A stretch of DNA of 64,000 nucleotides from Paenibacillus senegalimassiliensis. GTDB taxonomy: Bacteria > Bacillota > Bacilli > Paenibacillales > Paenibacillaceae. This document shows positions 6,199-15,377 of this stretch, in pieces. The notes beneath the pieces were generated by a model, which searched no databases, was not told the DNA's origin, and saw only the letters and a program-made list of their open reading frames with translations. The stretch is taken from the NCBI RefSeq assembly GCF_001486585.1, contig NZ_LN909044.1, positions 687,488-751,487 of the forward strand. Reading direction: 5' to 3'. The translations under genes and the position numbers were made by a program. Numbering within the stretch: the stretch's first letter is position 1; each line of letters opens with the position of its first letter.

Positions 6199-8310
6199 AT
6201 GTCCACCGTATATAATGAAATTTATTTGCAAAAGAGTCGTAAATGGGTTGTCCGACCTGGGGTGCATCAATTGCCCATATCTTATTTGGCCGCAGCCCTC
6301 AAGAATATAGAAGAGCTTGGGTTTACCTTCTCCAAGCCGCTTATGGATGCCCTGCTCACACTGGATATTACGGAGTTCACAACGACCTATCAGGCTATCG
6401 AAGCACAGCTCAAAACCATGGTCAAGGCAGGTTATGAATACCGGCCTATGTACCCCGGCTTCCCGAAGCAAGTGATGGAAATGGCTGAGGCCGAGCTTTA
6501 CATTAATGCAATTATCCATTATTACACATTGCTGCTGCCGGACGAGACTGAGCAGGTGAACGATCAGACCAAGGAGCCGGATAGCCCTTTCCCCAAGTCA
6601 CTCAAAATCATCGAGCTTGGCAACACCAAGCAGTTCTATAACATGATGCAACAAACCATCGCCGCAAATAGCTCCATCTCAAAGGCAGATCAAGAGCACT
6701 TGGAAATGCTGGTTGCCTTGGACGATCATATATTGGAACTGCTGCCTGAAGAAATTCCTTTGAAAGAGAACGTAGGATTTATCACCAGCCTGCTCTTAAA
6801 ATATGGTAAAGCAGACCTTCAGCACATTGGACGTTACTTCAAAACCGCTACCGATGTACTGCGCTTAGCCGTAGCGTTGTCTGACGGCGATGTTAGTTTG
6901 GCTGCGGTCACGGTGTTCCGCAAGTTCAAACGGTCGGAACGCAAGCTGTTGCTGGCCCTGCTGGAGCAATGTCCAAATCCCGCCGAGGATATGCTGCGAT
7001 ACAAGGAACGCTGGATTCGTCTTGGCGAAATCCTGCATCCTTCCGAATATCAGAAGCGGTATCCGCAATGCGCCGAGGCCTTTGACATCCTTCGTAATGG
7101 TAAGAAGCTCATCACCTTCCGCAGCCAGGTAGAGCAAGCGTTAAGATGGCATAATGCCCCGCTGGCTACATCCTTGCTGGCAGAACGTCCGGGCGAATTC
7201 GCCCGCCGTCTAGATCATTTACTGCGTACACACTCCGAGCCCTATGAGGTTGTGCTCACGTTCAGCCTGATTGCAGAGCACGTCTCAACTCCGGTGCTAT
7301 TACAGGTGCTGACTCACTTCAAGCATCGTCATACGAAGCAGGCATGGCGTACCTTTTTTCCAAAGGGCAGCGTAGGTAAAGCTATCGCTATTCCGAATAC
7401 ATTACCTGAGCTTGCCTTATATATATGTAAGGAAATTGTAGAGCTCTGTGAGCAAACCCTGATCGAACGTTTCCACCAGCTCCCGTCCCTGGGCAAGGTC
7501 TTTATTGAAGACGGCTTGCAGAAGCATAACGTGCCCTTTGCCATGCGCTCGGCCAGTAAAGCATTGCGAACCTTGAGTCGCGGAAGTCGAGTCGCTATGC
7601 CAGAGGGCAGCACGATCCGCTTCTTCTTGTGGTGGAAGGAAGGCATGGTGGACGGCGTGCCAACGGACCGCGTAGATATCGACTTATCCGCTGCCATCTA
7701 TGATACGAATTGGAATTACATGGAGCATGTATCTTATACGAATCTGCGCTCCGCCCAGTACAAAGCCTTCCATAGCGGTGATATTGTCACTGCACCACAG
7801 GGGGCCTGCGAATTTATTGATATCGATATTGCATCCGTCCTGCGTTATGGGGCCCGCTATGTCGTATCCTATCTTAATTCGTTCACTTTGCAGCCCTTCT
7901 GCAATTTACCGGAATGCTTTGCTGGCTGGATGATGCGCAAAAAGCCGAATTCGCGAGAAATCTTCGATCCGGCTACGGTGGAGGACTGCATTGATTTGGC
8001 GGCAGATACGCAGATTTCCATTCCTGTCATTCTCGATCTGTGGGAATGTGAGGTAATCTGGTGCGACCTGGCCCTCCGCCGCCATCCGGCCTATTCCAAT
8101 AATGTCGAGGGCAATCTGTCGGGTATGGTAGCGATGGGTCAGGCCATGACCTCAGTAGTCAAGCCGAACCTGTACGACCTGTTCTCCTTACATGCTCAGG
8201 CCAGAGGGGAGCAGACCTACAACCGGGAAGAAGCCGACACCATTTTCTCGTTAAAAGACGGAATTACTCCGTTCGATACTTCAACCATTGTTGCTGAATA
8301 CATCTCTTGA
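6199..8310 (+). CDS. TerD-domain protein, first gene of the TerD/MoxR/VWA set
   Basis: 703 residues from the ATG at 6199, chosen for the AAGGAGGTGGCGAC site; an in-frame ATG at 6046 lacks one. Residues 1 to about 480 are helical and of unknown fold. The C-terminal region (about 520-660) matches the TerD beta-sandwich: DRVDIDLSAAIYD, then CEFIDIDIASVLRYGARYVV and YLNSFTLQPFCNLPECFAGW, with acidic residues that bind Ca2+ in TerD proteins. Such large TerD proteins accompany MoxR-VWA systems in several phyla. Here it precedes SWIM, HEAT, AAA, DUF5682 and VWA genes. Likely a cytoplasmic sensor or scaffold for a stress or conflict response (inference). A terminator follows, so it may also be expressed alone. 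Confidence 0.8.
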   Translation: MSTVYNEIYLQKSRKWVVRPGVHQLPISYLAAALKNIEELGFTFSKPLMDALLTLDITEFTTTYQAIEAQLKTMVKAGYEYRPMYPGFPKQVMEMAEAELYINAIIHYYTLLLPDETEQVNDQTKEPDSPFPKSLKIIELGNTKQFYNMMQQTIAANSSISKADQEHLEMLVALDDHILELLPEEIPLKENVGFITSLLLKYGKADLQHIGRYFKTATDVLRLAVALSDGDVSLAAVTVFRKFKRSERKLLLALLEQCPNPAEDMLRYKERWIRLGEILHPSEYQKRYPQCAEAFDILRNGKKLITFRSQVEQALRWHNAPLATSLLAERPGEFARRLDHLLRTHSEPYEVVLTFSLIAEHVSTPVLLQVLTHFKHRHTKQAWRTFFPKGSVGKAIAIPNTLPELALYICKEIVELCEQTLIERFHQLPSLGKVFIEDGLQKHNVPFAMRSASKALRTLSRGSRVAMPEGSTIRFFLWWKEGMVDGVPTDRVDIDLSAAIYDTNWNYMEHVSYTNLRSAQYKAFHSGDIVTAPQGACEFIDIDIASVLRYGARYVVSYLNSFTLQPFCNLPECFAGWMMRKKPNSREIFDPATVEDCIDLAADTQISIPVILDLWECEVIWCDLALRRHPAYSNNVEGNLSGMVAMGQAMTSVVKPNLYDLFSLHAQARGEQTYNREEADTIFSLKDGITPFDTSTIVAEYIS

Positions 8311-8319
8311 TTTTTTAGT

Positions 8320-8357
8320 GGCCTTAGCTCCTTGATTTTTCGGGAATAAGGCCCTTT
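8320..8357 (+). terminator. intrinsic terminator after the TerD-like gene
   Basis: GGCCTTA / TAAGGCC stem with a loop of 20 bases, followed by CTTTTGCTT. It uncouples the TerD-like gene, at least partly, from the five-gene run beginning at 8667. Confidence 0.6.
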
Positions 8358-8457
8358 TGCTTATTTACTTGCAGATGCCAACGGATGTCTTTGATGCGGC
8401 ATTTAATGATGTTACACTTTTCTTAGTATTGCTGTAAAACGTAATGAACAGATTGCC

Positions 8458-8589
8458 GGAGAGCCGGTATGGAGCTGAAACAGCGGAGCGGTCGCCTTTA
8501 AACTCGAATTTTTACCTTGTCGGGTTCAAATTATTCAATAAAATTTGAGTTTAACAGCGAGTGTAAGCCCATATCGGCCGCAGGCTCCT
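8458..8589. repeat. 130-base nested inverted-repeat element (MITE-like)
   Basis: An outer pair, GCCGGTATGG / CCATATCGGC, encloses an inner pair, AAACTCGAATTTT / AAAATTTGAGTTT (8500-8512 and 8540-8552). Flanking GGAG / CTCC is at the ends. The whole can fold into one long imperfect hairpin. No ORF inside. It resembles small non-autonomous repeats scattered in Bacillales genomes, or a stable RNA structure. Whether it occurs elsewhere in the genome cannot be seen here. The rest of the 8311-8666 gap shows nothing recognisable. Confidence 0.55.
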
Positions 8590-8666
8590 AATGTTCACCA
8601 GATTTCTAGCCCCTCTGCTTATTACTTCTAATTATTACATATCACAAAGCCATAAGGAGGTAACTC

Positions 8667-10100
8667 ATGATCGAGATTACGGCGGCCTATGCCGATTCCC
8701 TGGCCCCCAACAGCTCAGCCATCAAGAACGGGCAGGCCCTGGTCCAGAAGAAGAAATTCGTCAGCCTGAATCATTCCCCGGAAGGAGATTTACTCTTCGG
8801 TGAATGCAGCGGCAGCGGGAAAAGCAACTATCTGACTTCCGCAGACTTCGTGATTCCGGATAAGCCGGTATTTCGTTGCAGTTGTCCCAGCCGTCAATTT
8901 CCTTGCAAGCATTCCCTAGGTCTACTATATGCCTATCTTCAGGGGCAGACCTTTACAGAAGCTCCCATCCCGGAGGATATCGCCTCCAAACGGGAAAAGG
9001 CCGAGAAGCGCGAAGAGAAGAAGCAACAAGAAGCCACTGCACCAAGCAAGCCCAAGAAAGTGAATATCTCAGCGCTCAAGAAGAAGCTAAATGCACAACT
9101 GGAAGGACTTGACCTGCTCGAGCGACTGATTCAGCCGCTGATTCGCTCCGGTCTTGGCACAATAGATAGCAAAACGCTCAAGCATATGAACAGTCAGATC
9201 AAGGAACTTGGCAACTATTATTTGCCCGGTGCCCAATATGAGCTGCGCCAGCTTAGCGTCATTCTGACTAGTGATGCCGAGCAAGAGCTACGCTACACGC
9301 TAGCTGTGGAGCAATTTACGAGATTGCATGCCTTCATCAAGCGGGGACGCACTCATATTCAAGCTAAATTGGACAATGAGCAGTTCACCCCAGATCCTAC
9401 TTCGACCATTGAAGAATGGCTGGGGCATGCCTGGCAGTTGTCGGACCTCGCGGCTCATGATCTGCAATCAGGAGCTACAGAATTAATTCAACTCGCCTTC
9501 ATCAGCTATGATGATCCCGCCAGACAGGAGTATGTGGATACAGGCTACTGGCTGAACTACGAGAACAAAGAAATTCACCGCACCATCCAGTATCGGCCCT
9601 ACCGGGCAGCTCGCCATCTGAAGGAGGAGGACAGCTTCTGGGAAGTGGTCCAGGTTCCTGCGCTCTACCACTACCCGGGTGACTTGAACCATCGCGTCCG
9701 TTACGAGCAATTCACCTCCAGAGATGTGACAGAACAGGACTTTGCTATGATCGCCAGCGCATCCCAGCGGAGCTATGCCGATGTCCTGAAGACCGTGAAG
9801 AACCAGCTAAAAAGCCCGCTCGCCGATCCAGAGCCAGTTGTACTGCTCCATGTCCATGAGATGCTGCTAACCGATCAGGGGGAATACGTCATTACCGACG
9901 AAAGTGGACAACAGCTTAAGCTGTCAGATATCGGGGCCTCCCCGCAGGGAACGTTGCAATACCTCCCATACGTGCCTCAGGAGCTACTTCATAACTCTGA
10001 ACTGCTGGTGATGTTCCGCTACGAGAGCGCCACTGGCACACTAGCCGTACAGCCCTTGACACTCATCCACGGCGGGCAGCAAATTCGGCTCTTATACTAA
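8667..10100 (+). CDS. SWIM zinc-finger protein (YehQ-like)
   Basis: 477 residues; AAGGAGG lies 6 bases upstream of the ATG. A SWIM zinc finger of the C-x-C-x(n)-C-x-H type is visible near residues 70-85 (FRCSCPSRQFPCKHSLGLLY). It is followed by a charged linker rich in Lys/Glu (about 110-140) and a long alpha/beta C-terminal region. SWIM fingers bind DNA or protein partners. In MoxR-VWA sets such as E. coli yehLMPQ, a SWIM protein is a constant member. It begins a tightly packed run of five genes, 26 bases before the HEAT-repeat gene. Biochemical role unknown. Confidence 0.8.
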   Translation: MIEITAAYADSLAPNSSAIKNGQALVQKKKFVSLNHSPEGDLLFGECSGSGKSNYLTSADFVIPDKPVFRCSCPSRQFPCKHSLGLLYAYLQGQTFTEAPIPEDIASKREKAEKREEKKQQEATAPSKPKKVNISALKKKLNAQLEGLDLLERLIQPLIRSGLGTIDSKTLKHMNSQIKELGNYYLPGAQYELRQLSVILTSDAEQELRYTLAVEQFTRLHAFIKRGRTHIQAKLDNEQFTPDPTSTIEEWLGHAWQLSDLAAHDLQSGATELIQLAFISYDDPARQEYVDTGYWLNYENKEIHRTIQYRPYRAARHLKEEDSFWEVVQVPALYHYPGDLNHRVRYEQFTSRDVTEQDFAMIASASQRSYADVLKTVKNQLKSPLADPEPVVLLHVHEMLLTDQGEYVITDESGQQLKLSDIGASPQGTLQYLPYVPQELLHNSELLVMFRYESATGTLAVQPLTLIHGGQQIRLLY

Positions 10101-10126
10101 TTCAACCGGAGAAAAGGAGGATGGTC

Positions 10127-11938
10127 ATGAGTATCCCATTACTGCAAGAATTGCAGCAGGAGGTTAGGCGCCTGTACATCGCAGGAAGCGACCTTGCCAC
10201 AGATGATTTCCGTTTAAAAAAAATGTTGCCACAGTTCCAGCAATTAGGCGAACGCGCGCCCGTATTCAAGAAGCTTGGCGAAGGAATCGCCAGCTTGATT
10301 GATCCTGCTTCTGACCCCCAGACGGGTTCTGAAGCCAAGCTGCAGCATATCGGTGCACTGCTGCATGCCGTCCTGGCTACGCAAGGCAGCGTGCAACCTC
10401 AAGGTAAGCCCGAGGAGACCCGGCCCGATCACCGGTTGACCTTGACCACCACCTTGACCTACCGCCAGCTTGCGCCCATCCAGACTGCCCTGACCACCAC
10501 CGGCAGTGGGCGTTATGAAATCGTGATTGAGGCCTATAAGCAAGGGCATTTTCAGGACCTGCGGCTGCTGCCACTAGCACTGAATGCGCTTGGCGACCCT
10601 TATGCCGAGTTAGCCGATTATGCCGCTGAGCATATCTTGCCTGCTTATGGCGAGCAAATTGTCCCTTTACTACAAGAGCAATTGGATCTGCAGGGAGGTA
10701 AAAGCGAGGTTCGTCGCCTGAATGTCCTATGCCAAATGTGCGGTTCTACCATGAGTGGTGTCATCCTGGAGGCTGCCGAGCAAGGCAGCGATGACATTCG
10801 TGTAGCGGCCATTGGCTATCTGGTACAGCCGGAGCACCTGTCCTCCGTCATGGCCTGGACCAAGGACAAGAAGAAGGCCGTGCGTGAAGCTGCCTATAAA
10901 GCCTTGGCCGCAGGCGGATTACCCGAAGGACTGGAGCATTTGCACGCCTCCTTCAAGGGCAAGGATCAGGAGATCGTAGCTGAGGCGCTTTATGCTCATC
11001 CGTCTTCAGAACTCAGCCCCCGCTTTATAGCGATGCTGAAAGAAGAGCTAACTACAGCAGTAGAGCAAGGCGTGCTGCCGAACAAGAAAGAGGCCGTAGC
11101 CAAGCGGGTAGTCGCACTACTACGAGCCATCGACGGTGAATTGGATAATGAATTGGAGCAAGTCTACATCTATGCCATAGCGCATTTAAAATATTTGAAG
11201 TCGCTGGGTATTCATACCCTTTCCGGCTATGCCAGTGAATACTTTGAGAAGCTCGGTACGCTCGGAGCACTGGACCAACTCACCCACATTACCCGGCACC
11301 ACAGCAATTTCCTGCCGGTCGCCTTCCAGTTAGCGCGGAAGCACCTGTCTCCTGCCGAGCTATTTGATCGATATGCAGGGATAGAGAACCGCAAGAACAA
11401 GTACACCACAAGCATTGACACCCTGACCTATACCATTGAAAATCTGGTCTATGTTCAATCCCAACTGGAAGCCGAGCTTCATCTGGAGGGGCTTGAGAAC
11501 TTAGGGCTGTATAGCGTGCGCCAACCCCTACCCTATGCAGAAATTGAGGCTGATTGGGACCCTCGCTGGCTGGATTGGTTCATTGACCAGGGCCATATCG
11601 AGCTTGTCTGTGCCTTCGCCTCGCCGGGCCATGCTCGTGCCGAGCAATATATGAGGGATCGGCTGGCAGGGCGTCATAAAGGGAAGACCGCTCCTGGTGC
11701 CACAATCCTGCGCGGTCTTGAGAATGTGGGAGTCAGTCTGAGCGGACGACAGCAATTGCTGCTGGATACCATCGGTCAGGCGAGAATCTATAACAGCTCC
11801 CTAGTTTCTCCTTACCTGATCAAGCTGATGCTTGGCCTGCCTGCCAGCGCCGTCAGCACCCTGGAAGCTGCGCTTCCTTATTATCATTATACGAGTCATA
11901 AAGTTCTCGAATATATCATTAAGGAGCTGAGCCAATGA
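10127..11938 (+). CDS. HEAT-repeat-like protein of the MoxR/VWA set
   Basis: 603 residues. The start at 10127 is preferred to an ATG six bases earlier because AAGGAGG abuts the earlier one. The sequence is almost wholly helical, with repeats such as IRVAAIGYLVQPEHLSSVMA and AVREAAYKALAAGGLPEGLE, typical HEAT/armadillo units near residues 190-290. There is no catalytic motif. Its TGA overlaps the ATG of the MoxR ATPase (ATGA), implying translational coupling and probably a shared complex. Likely a scaffold or adaptor (inference). Confidence 0.75.
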   Translation: MSIPLLQELQQEVRRLYIAGSDLATDDFRLKKMLPQFQQLGERAPVFKKLGEGIASLIDPASDPQTGSEAKLQHIGALLHAVLATQGSVQPQGKPEETRPDHRLTLTTTLTYRQLAPIQTALTTTGSGRYEIVIEAYKQGHFQDLRLLPLALNALGDPYAELADYAAEHILPAYGEQIVPLLQEQLDLQGGKSEVRRLNVLCQMCGSTMSGVILEAAEQGSDDIRVAAIGYLVQPEHLSSVMAWTKDKKKAVREAAYKALAAGGLPEGLEHLHASFKGKDQEIVAEALYAHPSSELSPRFIAMLKEELTTAVEQGVLPNKKEAVAKRVVALLRAIDGELDNELEQVYIYAIAHLKYLKSLGIHTLSGYASEYFEKLGTLGALDQLTHITRHHSNFLPVAFQLARKHLSPAELFDRYAGIENRKNKYTTSIDTLTYTIENLVYVQSQLEAELHLEGLENLGLYSVRQPLPYAEIEADWDPRWLDWFIDQGHIELVCAFASPGHARAEQYMRDRLAGRHKGKTAPGATILRGLENVGVSLSGRQQLLLDTIGQARIYNSSLVSPYLIKLMLGLPASAVSTLEAALPYYHYTSHKVLEYIIKELSQ

Positions 11939-13038
11939 CAACCGCGAATACCGATGTGAACAAGAACGTATTGAGACAGTCTGCCGAACTGCTCTATCAG
12001 CATGAGCTGGAAGCCTTGAAGAAGCACGATACCGGCAGCATTCCCCCCGGATGGCAGATGTCCCCGCGCGCCGTGCTAACCTTCATTACCGGAGGTCAGG
12101 CAGGCGACACAGTCATTACGCCAAAGTACATCGGTAACAATCGCCTGGTGGAGATGGCCATTGCTACCTTGGTGACGGACCGCGCTTTACTGCTCATTGG
12201 TGAACCGGGAACGGCAAAGTCCTGGCTGTCCGAAAATTTAGCCGCAGCCATCTGTGGCAACTCCGGGCTGGTCGTGCAAGGCACCGCGGGAACCAGCGAG
12301 GAGCATGTCCGCTACTCATGGAACTATGCCATGCTGCTGGCTAACGGACCGACACCGGCTGCCCTGGTGCAAAGCCCCATCATGCGAGCCATGGATGGCG
12401 GCAGCATCGCCCGCTTTGAAGAGATTTCCCGCTGCGCTTCCGAGGTGCAGGATGCCCTGATCTCGATCCTGTCCGAGAAGACGGTGTCGGTCCCTGAGCT
12501 CAGCGAGGAGCACAGCGCCCGCAAAGGCTTCTCGATTATTGCTACAGCCAATACACGAGATCGCGGCGTGAATGAAATGTCGGCGGCCTTGAAGCGCCGC
12601 TTCAATATCATCGTGCTCCCGGCCCCGGCCGACATTGGCACCGAGATCGAAATCGTGAAGAAGCGCGTAGGCGAGATTGCGGCCTCCTATGAGCTACAGG
12701 CGGCTCCTCCGGCGGATGAAGCCGTGGAGAAGGTCGTCACCATCTTCCGCGAACTGCGAAGCGGGATGACGCTGGATAAGAAGGAGAAGCTGAAATCCCC
12801 GGCAGGTGTGATTTCTACGGCAGAGGCCATCTCCCTGCTCACCAACAGCATGGCGCTAGCCGCAAGCTTTGGCAATGGAGAGCTGACCGATGAAGATTTG
12901 GCCGCAGGTCTTCAGGGGGCAATCGTCAAGGATGATGCCAAGGATTCCTTGGTCTGGAAGGAATATTTAGATAACGTCATGAAGAAGCGCGGCAGTGAAT
13001 GGCGAGGCTTGTACCAGGCCTGCAAGGAGCTGAATTAA
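11935..13038 (+). CDS. MoxR-type AAA+ ATPase (YehL-like)
   Basis: 367 residues, the size of E. coli YehL. Walker A GEPGTAKS is at 89-96; a Walker B-like IARFEEI lies near 160, in the MoxR-type helix-insert context. Sensor 1 appears as IIATANTRDRG, followed by MSAALKRRFNIIVLP with the arginine finger region. MoxR AAA+ proteins act as chaperone-like remodelers partnered with VWA proteins. ATG overlaps the previous TGA by 4 bases, and the next gene starts immediately after its stop. It would be the motor of the set, likely acting with the VWA protein encoded two genes downstream. Confidence 0.9.
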   Translation: MTTANTDVNKNVLRQSAELLYQHELEALKKHDTGSIPPGWQMSPRAVLTFITGGQAGDTVITPKYIGNNRLVEMAIATLVTDRALLLIGEPGTAKSWLSENLAAAICGNSGLVVQGTAGTSEEHVRYSWNYAMLLANGPTPAALVQSPIMRAMDGGSIARFEEISRCASEVQDALISILSEKTVSVPELSEEHSARKGFSIIATANTRDRGVNEMSAALKRRFNIIVLPAPADIGTEIEIVKKRVGEIAASYELQAAPPADEAVEKVVTIFRELRSGMTLDKKEKLKSPAGVISTAEAISLLTNSMALAASFGNGELTDEDLAAGLQGAIVKDDAKDSLVWKEYLDNVMKKRGSEWRGLYQACKELN

Positions 13039-15375
13039 GTGAGCGCCCGCCTGACATCGCAGGCTCAGCCAGCGGCGGCTGGGCAGGTTCATATCTTCGG
13101 CGTCCGTCATTTGTCCCCGGGTGGGGCCCGGCATTTGCTGGAGCGTCTGGACGCCCTCTCCCCGACGGCCGTGCTGATCGAGGGGCCCTCCGATGCCACT
13201 GGCGAAATTCGTCACCTGGTTAATCAGGCTACTAAGCCTCCCGTGGCGATTCTGGCTTTTACCGAGGAGGTCCCGGTAAGAACCGTCCTGTGGCCATTCG
13301 CCGAATATTCACCAGAATTGCAGGCGATGAAATGGGCGCAGCAGCACGGAGCGGAGGCTTCTTTTATCGATTTGCCATCGGCAATAACCTTGGGGCTCCA
13401 AGATGCACTCTTCAAGCAGGAAGCAACTGCGGACCCAGGCAGCAGCTATTTATCGGACCACCATGCCCTGTATCAGTCAATTGCCGAGTTGGCCGGAGAA
13501 GCCGATTACGATATGTACTGGGAACGGCATTACGAGCACAATATGAACCCTGACGCTTACCAAGCAGCTATTTTAACCTTGTCCGGTTCCTTGCGCGAGT
13601 GGTCTGAAGGAAGGGAACGCGAGGAACGTGCCGGAGAGTACGCTTATAATGCCATTCGCGAGGCCTATATGGCTCGCCAAATTCAGGCCGCGATGGCATC
13701 TGGCCACGCTCCGGAGCGCATTGTGGTCATCTGCGGTGCCTATCATGCCTCTGCCCTTCGGCAGACCGGTAATGTCATGACCGATGAAGAACTGGCCGCA
13801 CTCCCGGCCCGCAGCACGAAGCTGACCTTGATGCCGTACACCTATTACAAGCTATCTTCCATGTCGGGGTACGGCGCGGGCAATACAGCACCTAACTATT
13901 ATCAAATGATGTGGGAAGCGATGAGCTCGGACAGCTTGGCAGAGTTGCCCCATCGTTATTTATCTACGGCAGCACGATTATTGCGTAAGCGGGGAACTCA
14001 CCGCTCCACAGCAGAGGTCATCGAGGCGGTACGGCTGGCAGAGGCGCTGGCCTCCCTGCATGGCGGAACAGCGCCTACGCTGCACGATCTGCGTGATGCC
14101 GCCCGTACCCTGCTGGGGCATGGCGACTTGGCCGTCGTGGCCGAACCTCTGGCCCGGCTGGATGTAGGAACCGCTGTCGGTGAATTAGCCGAAGGTGTCA
14201 GTCAGACACCGGTCCAGGAGGATCTTAACCGCTTGTTCAAGCAATTGAAGCTGGATAAGTACAAAACGCCGGTAGCCACCAATCTATCGCTGGATTTGCG
14301 TGAGAACCGCAGGGTAAGCTCGGCTGCGGCTGCTTTTCTCGATTTACACCGCTCCACCCTGCTTCACCGGCTGGTTCTACTGTCCGTTCCATTTGCCAAG
14401 GAGTTGCCCAGACCCCAAACAGATGCCTCTTGGAAGGAGGAATGGGTTGTTCAGTGGACCCCGGAGACGGAGATTGCCGTCGTCGAGTCCACCTTGCTGG
14501 GCGAGACGGTAGAGCTTGCTTGTGCCTACACCTTACAGCAGAAGCTGGAGGCCTGCACCAGCATAGCTGATGCAGCAACGCTGATCAAAGTAGCCTGCCT
14601 GTGCTCGATGACCAAGCAGATGGAGGCCGCCCAGATGACGCTCCAGCATTTGGCCGCCGACAGCCGGGATGTCATTCAAATCGCCGCAGCCGCTCGGGAA
14701 TTATCTATCATTATCAGCTATAGCGGCTTGAGACAGGTCGATACCGATCCGCTCATCCCACTGCTGGAGCAGTTGTTCATGCGCGGCGCCTTGTTCCTCG
14801 TGGAGGCCAGCCAGTGTAATGATGAAGCGGCCACACCGATGGCCGCAGCCATCCACGAACTCAATGCCATAGCACTCGATCACCACGAGCAGGTCGATGA
14901 GGAGCTATGGCTGAATCAACTGCGGGATCTGGCTGAGCGGGATGATCGTAATCCCAAGCTGTCCGGGCTGGCCTGTGCCATTCTGCTAGAGAGAGGACAG
15001 CTTACCGCCAGCGAGGCTGGAGCAGAGGTATCCCGCCGACTGTCGCCGGGGATTCCCGCGGATCTTGGCGCAGGCTGGTTCGAGGGGCTGGCGATGCGCA
15101 ACCGCTATGCCCTCCTGTCCCGCATGAGCTTATGGGAGCAGCTTCACGCCTACATCGGCAGCCTGGACGATGAGGAATTCAAGCGTTCCCTGGTATTTCT
15201 GCGCCGGGCGTTCAGCGTCTTCACCGTCCATGAGAAGAACATGGTCGCAGAGCTGCTGGGCGAGCTATGGGGAGTCAATACCGAGCAAGCCGCCGAGGTG
15301 CTGACCGGCGACCTGAAGGAGGAAGAACAGAGTATGCTGGACGAACTAAACGATTTTGATTTTGAGGATATATAA
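13039..15375 (+). CDS. DUF5682 family protein (YehM-like)
   Basis: 778 residues from a GTG directly after the MoxR stop, with AAGGAGCTG upstream inside that gene. The N-terminal third carries the family hallmark: HIFGVRHLSPGGARHLLERL, TAVLIEGPSD, EASFIDLPSA, YWERHYEHN and RIVVICGAYHASAL. The conserved His, Glu and Asp positions suggest a metal-dependent or esterase-like active site (inference; TraB/Tiki-like fold possible). The C-terminal two thirds is helical. Length is close to E. coli YehM. It lies between MoxR and VWA genes, as in other such sets, and is probably the effector or substrate-handling subunit. Confidence 0.82.
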   Translation: MSARLTSQAQPAAAGQVHIFGVRHLSPGGARHLLERLDALSPTAVLIEGPSDATGEIRHLVNQATKPPVAILAFTEEVPVRTVLWPFAEYSPELQAMKWAQQHGAEASFIDLPSAITLGLQDALFKQEATADPGSSYLSDHHALYQSIAELAGEADYDMYWERHYEHNMNPDAYQAAILTLSGSLREWSEGREREERAGEYAYNAIREAYMARQIQAAMASGHAPERIVVICGAYHASALRQTGNVMTDEELAALPARSTKLTLMPYTYYKLSSMSGYGAGNTAPNYYQMMWEAMSSDSLAELPHRYLSTAARLLRKRGTHRSTAEVIEAVRLAEALASLHGGTAPTLHDLRDAARTLLGHGDLAVVAEPLARLDVGTAVGELAEGVSQTPVQEDLNRLFKQLKLDKYKTPVATNLSLDLRENRRVSSAAAAFLDLHRSTLLHRLVLLSVPFAKELPRPQTDASWKEEWVVQWTPETEIAVVESTLLGETVELACAYTLQQKLEACTSIADAATLIKVACLCSMTKQMEAAQMTLQHLAADSRDVIQIAAAARELSIIISYSGLRQVDTDPLIPLLEQLFMRGALFLVEASQCNDEAATPMAAAIHELNAIALDHHEQVDEELWLNQLRDLAERDDRNPKLSGLACAILLERGQLTASEAGAEVSRRLSPGIPADLGAGWFEGLAMRNRYALLSRMSLWEQLHAYIGSLDDEEFKRSLVFLRRAFSVFTVHEKNMVAELLGELWGVNTEQAAEVLTGDLKEEEQSMLDELNDFDFEDI

Positions 15376-15377
15376 CG

